Below are positions 1 to 5,406 of a DNA stretch of 10,000 nt, one piece after another; position 1 is the stretch's first letter, and each line of letters starts with the position of its first letter. Source of the stretch: Kiritimatiellota bacterium. Its GTDB lineage: Bacteria; Verrucomicrobiota; Kiritimatiellia; JAAZAB01. Location: assembly GCA_008636095.1 (NCBI GenBank), contig VSJD01000256.1, positions 1 to 10,000 of the forward strand, read 5' to 3'. The notes below the pieces were generated by a model. That model did no database searches, had not been told where the DNA came from, and saw nothing but the letters and a program-made list of their open reading frames with translations. Position numbers and translations under genes: made by a program.

Positions 1-168
1 GGAACAGACCACCGACCGCTCAATACCGGCCTGATCCATGGACCGCAGGAGCGATGCAACCTTGCCGTCGAGAAACGCCGGGACACCGGCTTCCTTGGCA
101 ATCAGCGGGACCGCCCGTGCCGCCAGATCGTCCGGAAAGGCATGCGTATGGAAGTCAATGAAAGGCAT
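1..168 (-). CDS. Amidohydrolase-like metal-dependent hydrolase, N-terminal part (runs off the window start)
   Basis: Read on the minus strand from the ATG at 168-166, this gives 56 uninterrupted codons to the window edge. The protein opens with MPFIDFHTHAFPD: a hydrophobic beta strand followed by an HxH pair (H7, H9). This is the usual first metal-binding motif of the amidohydrolase superfamily (amidohydrolase-2, TatD/PHP-like TIM barrels), sitting right at the N-terminus as in that family. Later residues (SLLRSMDQAGIERSVVCS) match the typical next step, an alpha helix leading into the second barrel strand, where related proteins read 'MDxAGIDRSVV'. The substrate cannot be told from this part. 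No clear Shine-Dalgarno sequence is seen before the ATG. The gene is divergent from the one at 409. The superfamily call is fairly firm; the subfamily is unknown because the rest of the gene lies outside. Confidence 0.78.
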   Translation of the reverse strand, partial: MPFIDFHTHAFPDDLAARAVPLIAKEAGVPAFLDGKVASLLRSMDQAGIERSVVCS

Positions 169-180
169 GGATAATGGGAA

Positions 181-305
181 ATGGATGATGGTCAATGGCT
201 AATGAAGAAGAAGACGATGTGGAGCTGACTATGTTATTCTCATTTGCCATTTACGTTTTTTGATTTATTGGTCGTGTTTTTCATCAACCATTGACCATCA
301 ACCAT
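181..305. repeat. Long imperfect inverted repeat in the divergent intergenic gap
   Basis: The arm at 181-206 and the arm at 280-305 are reverse complements at 23 of 26 positions, with a perfect 13-bp core (TGATGGTCAATGG at 186-198; its complement at 288-300). The loop is 73 nt. The arms are word-like, built of repeated ATGG and TGATGG units. No T-run follows either side, so a simple terminator is unlikely. The element lies in the 240-bp gap between two divergent genes and could affect either 5' leader, but no function is shown. Confidence 0.7.
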
Positions 306-325
306 TCCGTGTTCCGCAGTCGTTC

Positions 326-354
326 TTGTATATCCTTTTAAAACGTGTTTATAT
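326..354 (+). promoter_or_regulatory. Possible sigma70-type promoter for the gene at 409
   Basis: TTGTAT (326-331) and TTATAT (349-354) are separated by 17 bp, in an AT-rich stretch about 55 nt before the TTG start of the next gene. The spacing and the partial match to TTGACA/TATAAT fit a housekeeping promoter. Matches of this quality also arise by chance in AT-rich DNA, so this is only a candidate. Confidence 0.3.
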
Positions 355-395
355 CTTATCCGGTTTGAGTTATCGTTCAATAATTCTTTCAATGC

Positions 396-402
396 GGGAG
401 GT
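396..402 (+). promoter_or_regulatory. Shine-Dalgarno site that decides the TTG start at 409
   Basis: GGGAGGT at 396-402 is a strong ribosome-binding sequence. It stands 6 nt before TTG at 409 and 15 nt before the in-frame ATG at 418. The spacing favours the TTG as the true start, giving MKTM as the first residues with a Lys positioned for a signal peptide. Confidence 0.6.
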
Positions 403-408
403 ACACCC

Positions 409-909
409 TTGAAAACCATGATCGCCATATGCGTTTTTGTTGTCGTCGGCTTGGGCCTCGAATTCGTGCCGGAGGGCATAGCCGAACCGGTGCGCAACGG
501 CAATGAGTTGGCGCTGGCCTGGTCCACCAACAACGCCGCGGGCAAACAGGTTATGCGGCAACAGGTCACGGGGATTTTTCATACCTTCCGCTATCTGCGG
601 GTGACAGCCATCAAGAAAGACCAGCCGGTCACGGGCGCCGTAACGGTCATGACGATCGAGCCCAGTTCAGATATGAAGGTCGCCCTCGTGATCACTAAAC
701 AACTGTCGCTGGACCTGGCTAACGGCTTAACAACCAACGATTGCGTATCGGCCTACGGCCGCATTAAAACCATCGGCGGTGGCAGCGGCCACGGCGGCGA
801 GGCCCCCAACCTGATGGTGGTGGATCCGGCCCTGCTCAAGCACAAGGACATTAACGCGCCCAAGCTCACCAAGGAACTATTGAACGAGGTGGATCCCACG
901 GCACATTGA
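409..909 (+). CDS. Small secreted protein of unknown function, possibly OB-fold
   Basis: This encodes 166 aa from a TTG start with a good Shine-Dalgarno sequence. The N-terminus (Lys, then a hydrophobic run to about residue 20, then EGIAEP) looks like a cleavable signal peptide with a likely cut after the Ala near residue 25, so the protein is probably periplasmic or exported. There is no lipobox Cys. The body has alternating beta-like segments (VTGAVTVMTIEP, MKVALVITKQL, DCVSAYGRIKTI). These resemble small OB-fold proteins in which a strand is followed by 'D.V.A.GRI..I', but that is a weak structural inference and no named family was recognised. A Gly/His-rich loop (GGGSGHGGEAPN) precedes NLMVVDPALLKHKD. 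The gene stands alone, divergent from the amidohydrolase gene and followed by a palindromic repeat 16 nt after its stop. It is probably real, given its start signal, signal peptide and composition. Confidence 0.82.
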   Translation: MKTMIAICVFVVVGLGLEFVPEGIAEPVRNGNELALAWSTNNAAGKQVMRQQVTGIFHTFRYLRVTAIKKDQPVTGAVTVMTIEPSSDMKVALVITKQLSLDLANGLTTNDCVSAYGRIKTIGGGSGHGGEAPNLMVVDPALLKHKDINAPKLTKELLNEVDPTAH

Positions 910-925
910 ATGAAATTTCGTGATT

Positions 926-957
926 TTCCGCCATAGGCGAATCCGCCAAAGGCGGAA
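926..957. repeat. TCCGCC/GGCGGA palindromic dispersed repeat, copy 1
   Basis: TTCCGCC (926-932) pairs with GGCGGAA (951-957). A second TCCGCC at 942-947 can instead pair across AAA with GGCGGA at 951-956, giving two competing hairpins. A closely similar arrangement occurs at 4335-4370, so this looks like a dispersed REP-type element. It lies just after the stop of the gene at 409-909. No T-run follows, so it may stabilise the mRNA end rather than terminate transcription; that role is inferred. Confidence 0.65.
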
Positions 958-1375
958 GCAATTCAGTGATTTAAGGGTTCTTCCGTATTTTTCATGGTAT
1001 TTTTTATTAAAGCAAACACGATCTAATCATGTTGAATTAATGCTCGCGCAAGTCGTACGGGCGGCAGCCATGCGAACTGGTTCAGGTCCGATGTGAACAG
1101 GGGAATGGGCGGCATGACGACGCAGGGCGAATTTCGGTTCCCGACCGAAGGGGCGGGATTTGAAAAGCAAGGCCAGTTTGGCCCAGATGTGCCGGCGCCA
1201 CGCGCAACGCCATACTCGCGTATGCGTAAGCGCGGCAACGGCACAGATGAGCCAAAATCGCCGCGGCCTTTTCAAACGAAATTCGCACTGCTCTTGACTA
1301 ATAGGCCATCAGGTACATTTTGTTTTGGCTCAACGCTGATTTAAGAAGGAAATCGGAGATAAAAAAAGGCATAAC
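958..1375. other. Gene-poor stretch before the aldolase gene
   Basis: No convincing gene is seen. Open frames of 68-83 codons exist on both strands, but they overlap one another, are rich in Arg, Pro, Trp and Cys, show no start signal and give no recognisable domain. The stretch from about 1030 to 1290 is more GC-rich than its AT-rich flanks and holds small hairpins: TTCGGT/ACCGAA at 1134-1150 and CATAC/GTATG near 1210-1223. It could be a decayed gene or an inserted repeat unit. TTGACT at 1294-1299 followed 16 bp later by CATTTT is a weak possible promoter for the gene at 1376; its -10 match is poor. Confidence 0.4.
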
Positions 1376-2008
1376 ATGAAAGTCATACCCAATCGGTTGC
1401 TGAACGAATTCATCGCAGGATGCCGCCATGTTGCGGCGCATGGATTGGTGCGGTGTAGTAGCGGTAATCTATCATGGCGGATCGGAGCGGACCGCATGCT
1501 GATCAAGTCCAGCCGTGCCTGGCTAAGCGAGATGACGCGCGATGCCACCGCTGTGTGCCGCATTTCAGACGGAAAGCCGCTGACCGATATAACACCGTCC
1601 ATCGAAATTGGATTTCATGCCGGTATCCTGCGTCGGCGCCGCGAGATGAATGTCGTCCTGCATTTCCAGGCACCGTATGCGACGACCCTGGCCTGTTCAC
1701 GGCGGAAGGCCATCAACTACAATATCATTCCCGAGGCCCCCTACTACCTTGGGCCGATTGCCGAAGTTCCTTACTTGCCTCCGGGATCCAAGGCTCTGGC
1801 CGAAGCGGTGACCTACGCCATGCAGACGCACAATATCGTCCAATTACGTAATCACGGCCAAGTCACCGTGGGCAAGGACTTTCGGCAGGTCATCCAGAAC
1901 GCCGCTTTTTTCGAAATGGCGTGCGAAATCCTTTGCCATGCCGGGAAGGAGGCGCGCGCCATGTCGGCCAAGGCGGCGCAAAGCCTGCGTACCGCGCATA
2001 CGGTATAA
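1376..2008 (+). CDS. Class II aldolase/adducin-like protein with an altered metal site
   Basis: The protein has 210 aa, the usual length for L-fuculose-phosphate aldolase-type proteins. Family landmarks appear in order: G30-N31-L-S (phosphate loop), S45-S46, the acidic position in TPSIE (E77, equal to the catalytic Glu), FHAGILRRRREMNVVLHF, and LRNHG with H160 as the C-terminal metal ligand. The normal His-x-His metal pair reads H96-F97-Q98 here, so one of the three expected His ligands is Gln (codon CAG at 1667-1669). Active members are cytoplasmic zinc enzymes that split or form sugar phosphates by retro-aldol chemistry, or act as decarboxylases or epimerases. The changed ligand makes altered metal binding or loss of catalysis possible. 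The ATG has AAAAGG ending 6 nt upstream. The family call is firm; the substrate is unknown, since no sugar kinase or isomerase gene is adjacent. Confidence 0.88.
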   Translation: MKVIPNRLLNEFIAGCRHVAAHGLVRCSSGNLSWRIGADRMLIKSSRAWLSEMTRDATAVCRISDGKPLTDITPSIEIGFHAGILRRRREMNVVLHFQAPYATTLACSRRKAINYNIIPEAPYYLGPIAEVPYLPPGSKALAEAVTYAMQTHNIVQLRNHGQVTVGKDFRQVIQNAAFFEMACEILCHAGKEARAMSAKAAQSLRTAHTV

Positions 2009-2053
2009 CTCCCGCAATTCGGTTCTTAAATCGCTTAATCACCAAATCCCTCT

Positions 2054-2329
2054 ATGACACCCCCGGACATATGCCCCGTGTGCGGTGCGGAAGTGCCGCC
2101 TTCGGTGCGCGCCTGTCCCGAGTGCGGGGCTGACGATACGACCGGTTGGAATGAAGACCACGCCGTATATGACGGCCTTGATTTACCGGATGATGAATTC
2201 GATTATGATGAATATCTTAACAAGGAATTCGGAGACGCAGGAAAACCGGCAATAAAACGATGGCCATGGCTTTGCATTATCGGTTTAACCCTTGTTTTGA
2301 TTGCTCTAATCATTGTGAACCTCAAATAA
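2054..2329 (+). CDS. Small zinc-ribbon protein with acidic linker and C-terminal membrane anchor
   Basis: This encodes 91 aa. The N-terminus carries two CxxC knuckles (C7-P-V-C10 and C21-P-E-C24), each followed by Gly, which is a classic zinc ribbon. An acidic middle follows (GLDLPDDEFDYDEYLNKEFGD, about residues 41-61). After basic residues KRWPW there is a strongly hydrophobic segment of about 19 residues (CIIGLTLVLIALIIVNL) reaching the C-terminus, so the protein is probably a tail-anchored membrane protein with the ribbon in the cytoplasm. Similar small zinc-ribbon proteins with a DYDEF-type stretch are known in Verrucomicrobiota, without an assigned role as far as I know. It starts 45 nt after the aldolase stop on the same strand and may share its transcript. 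No Shine-Dalgarno sequence is visible, and the start is taken from the position of the first CxxC. Confidence 0.85.
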   Translation: MTPPDICPVCGAEVPPSVRACPECGADDTTGWNEDHAVYDGLDLPDDEFDYDEYLNKEFGDAGKPAIKRWPWLCIIGLTLVLIALIIVNLK

Positions 2330-2346
2330 TAGTAACTACGCAGGTT

Positions 2347-2407
2347 CACGGTTCAACGGTTATCGATTTTTCCAGCGAATTGCCTAACCATGAACCGTTG
2401 AACCATG
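2347..2407. repeat. Intergenic inverted repeat
   Basis: GGTTCAACGGTT (2350-2361) and AACCGTTGAACC (2393-2404) are perfect 12-bp reverse complements. Pairing extends outward to 15 bp with one mismatch, and the loop is 31 nt. The arms themselves repeat GGTT words. There is no T-run directly after the right arm (ATGCCCCG), so a standard terminator is not supported, although it lies just after the zinc-ribbon gene. Confidence 0.65.
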
Positions 2408-2464
2408 CCCCGTTTACTAAAGTTTTCGGAGGCACAAACGGTATCCCCTCAGTTATTAGTCCTT

Positions 2465-2616
2465 GTCATTCCCGACCTGACTCGCCTCAGCGAAGCGCTC
2501 CGGACTTCGGCGAGCTCAGTCGAGCCGCGGAGCCTGGGTCGGGAATCCATCCCGATGCGCTTCGCGATCGGGACCGCTGGAGTTTACCCCGTGCCCTGAC
2601 ACGGGGCGGGAATGAC
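2465..2616. repeat. 152-bp composite hairpin element with GTCATTCCCG terminal inverted repeats
   Basis: The ends GTCATTCCCG (2465-2474) and CGGGAATGAC (2607-2616) are perfect inverted repeats. Inside lie three more stems: ATTCCCGACC/GGTCGGGAAT (2468-2477 with 2537-2546, enclosing CTCGCC/GGCGAG at 2481-2486 and 2509-2514), TCCCGAT/ATCGGGA (2550-2556 with 2567-2573), and CCCCGTG/CACGGGG (2587-2593 with 2600-2606). The ATTCCC...GGGAAT ends recall the widespread class of ATTCCC/GGGAAT dispersed repeats (dRS3-like), so a MITE-like or stacked REP-type element is likely. It encodes no plausible protein. The rest of the 2330-2749 gap shows nothing beyond this and the inverted repeat at 2347-2407. Confidence 0.6.
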
Positions 2617-2749
2617 AGCGTTGAAGTTCACAACCGACCCGCATGGCCGAGGCCTTCCAAAACGCAAGAATAATCTTGCCTTTAACCGCCATGCGCGCCA
2701 TACTATCACTGGGTTGGAGATTGCGTGTCACAAGTCCAGGATATGTGCC

Positions 2750-4285
2750 ATGAAACGTTATTACTGGCTATTGGCATTGGTTTCCATGGTTTTCTGTCTC
2801 TGGTCATCCGTCGCCACGCTTCAGGCACAAACAATCTTCGCGGGGGATGGCTCGGATGAGCCGGGGTTCGTGGCGCCCATCCAGGCTAACGCACCCCCGC
2901 CGCCGCCGGCCAACATGGCCTCGGCCGAAACCTACATCCCCTACCCGCCGCCGCCCGCCCAGCCGCAATCACGGTCTGAGAAGAAAAATCCGCCCACCCC
3001 GCCGGTCATGTTCGTAAAACTCAAATCCCAGTACGGCTTGCTTGACTGGGCCTCACGTCCCAACGACCTGAACAATCTGCTCAAGGACATGAAGGGCAAA
3101 ATCAACGTGAATTTTGCCAACGAGTGCAAATCGCTCGCGGATATCAGCACGGACCCCGACAAGAATCCGATCATTTACCGGAGCGGGCATTTCCATTTCA
3201 GTTTCACGCCGGCCGAGCGCAAGCGTCTGCGCGAATACCTGCTGGCCGGCGGCACGATCATTTTCAATACCGGCATGGGCTCCAAACCCTTCTTCGATTC
3301 CGCCAAGGCGGAATTGGCGGAGATTTTCCCGGAAGTCAAGCTCCAGCGTCTGACTTCCGACCATCCGCTTTTCCATTCCTATTACGACATTGGGCAGGTC
3401 ACCTATCGCAAAGGCGTGCGCGTTGCCGGTTATACCGCGAACGAACCGTTGTTTTACGGCGTCACGATTGACTGTCGCACGGTGGCCATTCTCTCGCGTT
3501 GGTGCATGGCCATCGGGTGGGACGCGCTCGATGATGATACGCTCCAGGGCTATTCTGCGAACGACGCCCAGAAGTTAGGCATCAACATCCTGGCCTACGC
3601 CACCAGCCAGCGCGCCTGGGCCAAGACCGTGGCCCACGCCATGAACTTTACGAACCCGGACACCGTCAAGGCCGGCAAGGTGTTCGTGGCCCAGGTCATC
3701 TACGACGGTGAATGGAAGACGCGGCACGCCGGGATTTCGGTTCTGCTCCAGCAATTCAATCGCCGCACCGATATCCCCGTAAAATTCGGCCACCAGGAAC
3801 TAAAACTCTCCGACGCCAAGATTTTCGATGCGCCCATCCTCTATATCACCGGCCACGAAACCTTCCAGCTCAGCAGTGCGGAAGTGCAAAACCTGCGTGA
3901 ATATCTGAACAAGGGCGGCTTTCTGATGGCCGAGGCCTGTTGCGGGCGGCGCGCCTTCAACGACGCGTTCGTGCGGGAAATGAAAAAAGTGTTTCCGGAC
4001 CGTTCGTTGAGCCTTTTGGCGGCCTCTTCTCCGCTCTTTGCCCTGCCCAACCAGATCAAGGTGGTCGGTGTCACCCCGGGCCTTTCTTCCCAACTGGGCG
4101 GCAAGACCACCATCGCGCCCAACTTGCTGGGTATGGAGGTGAACGGTCAGCTGGCGGTAATTTACAGCCCCTACGGGATGTGCGGGGGATGGGAGATGGC
4201 GCAAAATCCGTATGCCTTGGGATACGATGACGCCGGTTCACTGAGTTTGGGCGAAAACATGCTCATGCATACCATGACGCACTGA
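2750..4285 (+). CDS. Secreted protein with two DUF4159-like domains
   Basis: From the ATG at 2750 the product is 511 aa. This start is chosen because MKRYYW followed by a hydrophobic run and ATLQAQ (cut near residue 27) forms a clean signal peptide, with AGGA 8 nt upstream; the longer frame from 2612 only adds the end of the repeat element. A Pro-rich linker (about residues 45-85, including PPPPPANM and PYPPPPAQ) follows. Two related halves come next. Residues ~87-300 carry SGHFHFSFTPAE, REYLLAGGTIIFNTG and DHPLFHSYYDI. Residues ~310-511 carry TGHETFQLSSAE, REYLNKGGFLMAEACCG and SSPLFALPNQI. This is the DUF4159 pattern, a flavodoxin/GATase-like fold of unknown activity often encoded beside BatA/DUF58 genes. 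It is likely periplasmic and is the first gene of the right-hand operon; the next gene starts 104 bp after its stop. Confidence 0.88.
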   Translation: MKRYYWLLALVSMVFCLWSSVATLQAQTIFAGDGSDEPGFVAPIQANAPPPPPANMASAETYIPYPPPPAQPQSRSEKKNPPTPPVMFVKLKSQYGLLDWASRPNDLNNLLKDMKGKINVNFANECKSLADISTDPDKNPIIYRSGHFHFSFTPAERKRLREYLLAGGTIIFNTGMGSKPFFDSAKAELAEIFPEVKLQRLTSDHPLFHSYYDIGQVTYRKGVRVAGYTANEPLFYGVTIDCRTVAILSRWCMAIGWDALDDDTLQGYSANDAQKLGINILAYATSQRAWAKTVAHAMNFTNPDTVKAGKVFVAQVIYDGEWKTRHAGISVLLQQFNRRTDIPVKFGHQELKLSDAKIFDAPILYITGHETFQLSSAEVQNLREYLNKGGFLMAEACCGRRAFNDAFVREMKKVFPDRSLSLLAASSPLFALPNQIKVVGVTPGLSSQLGGKTTIAPNLLGMEVNGQLAVIYSPYGMCGGWEMAQNPYALGYDDAGSLSLGENMLMHTMTH

Positions 4286-4334
4286 GGAAAATTTTAGATT
4301 GTTGATTGCGGATTGATGGTTGAATGCTAAGGAA

Positions 4335-4370
4335 TTATCCGCCATTGGCGGGTCCGCCTACGGCGGATAA
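4335..4370. repeat. TCCGCC/GGCGGA palindromic dispersed repeat, copy 2
   Basis: TTATCCGCC (4335-4343) pairs perfectly with GGCGGATAA (4362-4370). A nested alternative stem is TCCGCC (4353-4358) with GGCGGA (4362-4367) across TAC. The layout of four blocks (TCCGCC, GGCG, TCCGCC, GGCGGA) matches the copy at 926-957, with differing spacer bases and compensatory changes at the stem ends (TTCC/GGAA there, ATCC/GGAT here). It lies in the 104-bp gap before the gene at 4390. The first part of the gap (4298-4326) is a run of GATTG/GATGGTTG words. Confidence 0.68.
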
Positions 4371-4389
4371 ATCTCTGGAAAACCAGCCG

Positions 4390-5301
4390 ATGGCTTGCAA
4401 GAAATGTCTGTTTTTTTTATTTCTATTCATCATTGCCGGGCGTCTGGTTTTTGGCGCAAGTGAAACGCAGGAAAAAGCCCTCTGGACGCTCTGGAGCCTG
4501 CAGACCAACAATCCCGCCCAGCACGAAGCCATCGTGGCCGCCTGCCAGCAGATGCAGGAGACGTCGCCGGCCAATCCCCTGTTCCCGGTAGTCCAGGGAT
4601 TGGCCGCCTGGCACAGTCTGCACCTGGGTAAAACCAACGAAGTATTTGTTTTCCTCGACGCGATGGCCTCTGCCGCGCCAACCACACCCACGGCAGTGGC
4701 AACGTCCACGACGGTGGCAACGTCCACGACGGTGGCAACGTCCACGACGGTGGCAACGTCCACGGCGGTGGCAACGTCCACGGCGGCAGCCGGAGCCGAG
4801 ATGGGCCGCCGCTGGCTCACGCGGCTTGACCGTGAAAAGGTGCGGGGCGCTTTGGCCGTCTATTACCGTAATGCCATCGAATACCCGATCAACCTGCAAC
4901 CGCTGAAAAAAACGATGCAAGGCGAGAAGAACGCGCCCTTGCCATTGGCCGACCGCTGGGGCGCACCCTGGCAATACCAGCTCACGACATTCAAAGTTAT
5001 CAAAGGCACGCGGGGTCAGCGTTATCTCCTGCAAAGCAAAACACTTGGGGAATCCTCAGACCTGGCCAAAGCACTGGAGCGGCCCTATGCCGGCCATATC
5101 CTGTTCCAGCCGGTATCCATGACCATTTCTGGCAACGGCACCCAGAATGTAGTTTTCCAAACCCCAGGCGACCGGCCGGAAAAAATTCTGTTATCGGAAG
5201 GCGGCCAGGCTGCGGGTGTCACCTTGACCTATATCGGCGCCCAGATTCTGATCCTTTGTGATGGCGATCATTGGCGGGTGGTTTTGAAACCGACTAAATA
5301 G
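4390..5301 (+). CDS. Secreted protein of unknown function carrying an 18-bp tandem repeat
   Basis: From the ATG at 4390 the product is 303 aa. The upstream ATG at 4324 is rejected because it would translate the palindrome at 4335-4370, while MACKKC followed by a long hydrophobic run to VFGAS is a good signal peptide. Residues ~24-100 look helical (ALWTLWSLQTNN, HEAIVAACQQMQ, FPVVQGLAAWHSL), like a TPR-type or substrate-holding segment. Residues 101-130 are the repeat (five TVATST-type units). The C-terminal part has YYRNAIEYPINLQPL (from about 158), LADRWGAPWQYQL (D188) and RGQRYLLQSKTLGESSDL, which resemble the 'YPxxLxxL...DPWGxPYxY...S' layout of type II secretion pseudopilin-like C-termini; this is a weak resemblance. 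The last ~70 residues are beta-rich. No family is recognised. It lies 104 bp after the DUF4159 gene and 105 bp before the DUF58 gene. The Shine-Dalgarno sequence is weak. Confidence 0.82.
   Translation: MACKKCLFFLFLFIIAGRLVFGASETQEKALWTLWSLQTNNPAQHEAIVAACQQMQETSPANPLFPVVQGLAAWHSLHLGKTNEVFVFLDAMASAAPTTPTAVATSTTVATSTTVATSTTVATSTAVATSTAAAGAEMGRRWLTRLDREKVRGALAVYYRNAIEYPINLQPLKKTMQGEKNAPLPLADRWGAPWQYQLTTFKVIKGTRGQRYLLQSKTLGESSDLAKALERPYAGHILFQPVSMTISGNGTQNVVFQTPGDRPEKILLSEGGQAAGVTLTYIGAQILILCDGDHWRVVLKPTK
4690..4779 (+). repeat. 18-bp in-frame tandem repeat array, five copies
   Basis: Five 18-bp units begin at 4690, 4708, 4726, 4744 and 4762. The commonest unit is ACGACGGTGGCAACGTCC, read in frame as T-T-V-A-T-S. 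Changes between copies fall in the second codon (GCA, ACG, ACG, ACG, GCG). A partial sixth unit follows (4780-4788). Each unit boundary holds GTGG-CAACGT-CCAC, a short palindrome. It has the form of a minisatellite formed by slippage or unequal exchange, with 18 bp preserving the frame. The array sits in a low-structure stretch between two parts of the protein. Confidence 0.95.
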
Positions 5302-5384
5302 TATGGGAGTATGGGTGTTTGCGGGTGTGGGAGTACGGACCAAATTCTTCACTCCCATACGCCCACACATTCACACTCCCATAC
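5301..5384. repeat. Long imperfect inverted repeat in an operon gap
   Basis: The left arm at 5301-5334 and the right arm at 5351-5384 match as reverse complements at 27 of 34 positions, with a 16-nt loop. GTATGGGAGT (5301-5310) is complementary to ACTCCCATAC, which occurs twice (5351-5360 and 5375-5384). The left arm begins on the last base of the stop codon of the preceding gene. A strong mRNA hairpin is expected between the two cistrons, ending 22 nt before the DUF58 start. No T-run follows, so readthrough with altered mRNA stability is more likely than termination (inference). Confidence 0.78.
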
Positions 5385-5406
5385 GCCAAAAAAACGAAAA
5401 GGCATT

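Noticed and set aside
1093..1344. 83-codon plus-strand frame before the aldolase gene
   Set aside because: No ribosome-binding sequence, no recognisable motif, and competing frames on the other strand; kept only as part of an uncertain GC-rich island.
2260..2673. 137-codon plus-strand frame after the zinc-ribbon gene
   Set aside because: It overlaps the membrane segment of the zinc-ribbon gene in another frame and then reads through inverted repeats; composition is unlike a real protein.
2612..2749. N-terminal extension of the DUF4159 protein
   Set aside because: The extra 46 codons start inside the hairpin element at 2465-2616 and would place a signal peptide in the middle of the protein; the ATG at 2750 gives a clean signal peptide.
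4324..4389. N-terminal extension of the secreted protein at 4390
   Set aside because: It would translate the TCCGCC palindrome and push the signal peptide inward.
4690..4779. CRISPR-like array
   Set aside because: Units are contiguous 18-mers without spacers and read in frame as protein, so this is a tandem repeat, not a CRISPR.
4423..5034. Minus-strand frame with RGRCHRRGRCH repeats, suggestive of a Cys/His metal-binding protein
   Set aside because: It is the antisense of the 18-bp array and of a well-supported plus-strand gene; no start signal or family match.
5311..5406. N-terminal extension of the DUF58 protein (His/Ser/Thr-rich)
   Set aside because: It is a translation of the inverted repeat; the ATG at 5407 has a proper ribosome-binding sequence and gives a normal DUF58 N-terminus.
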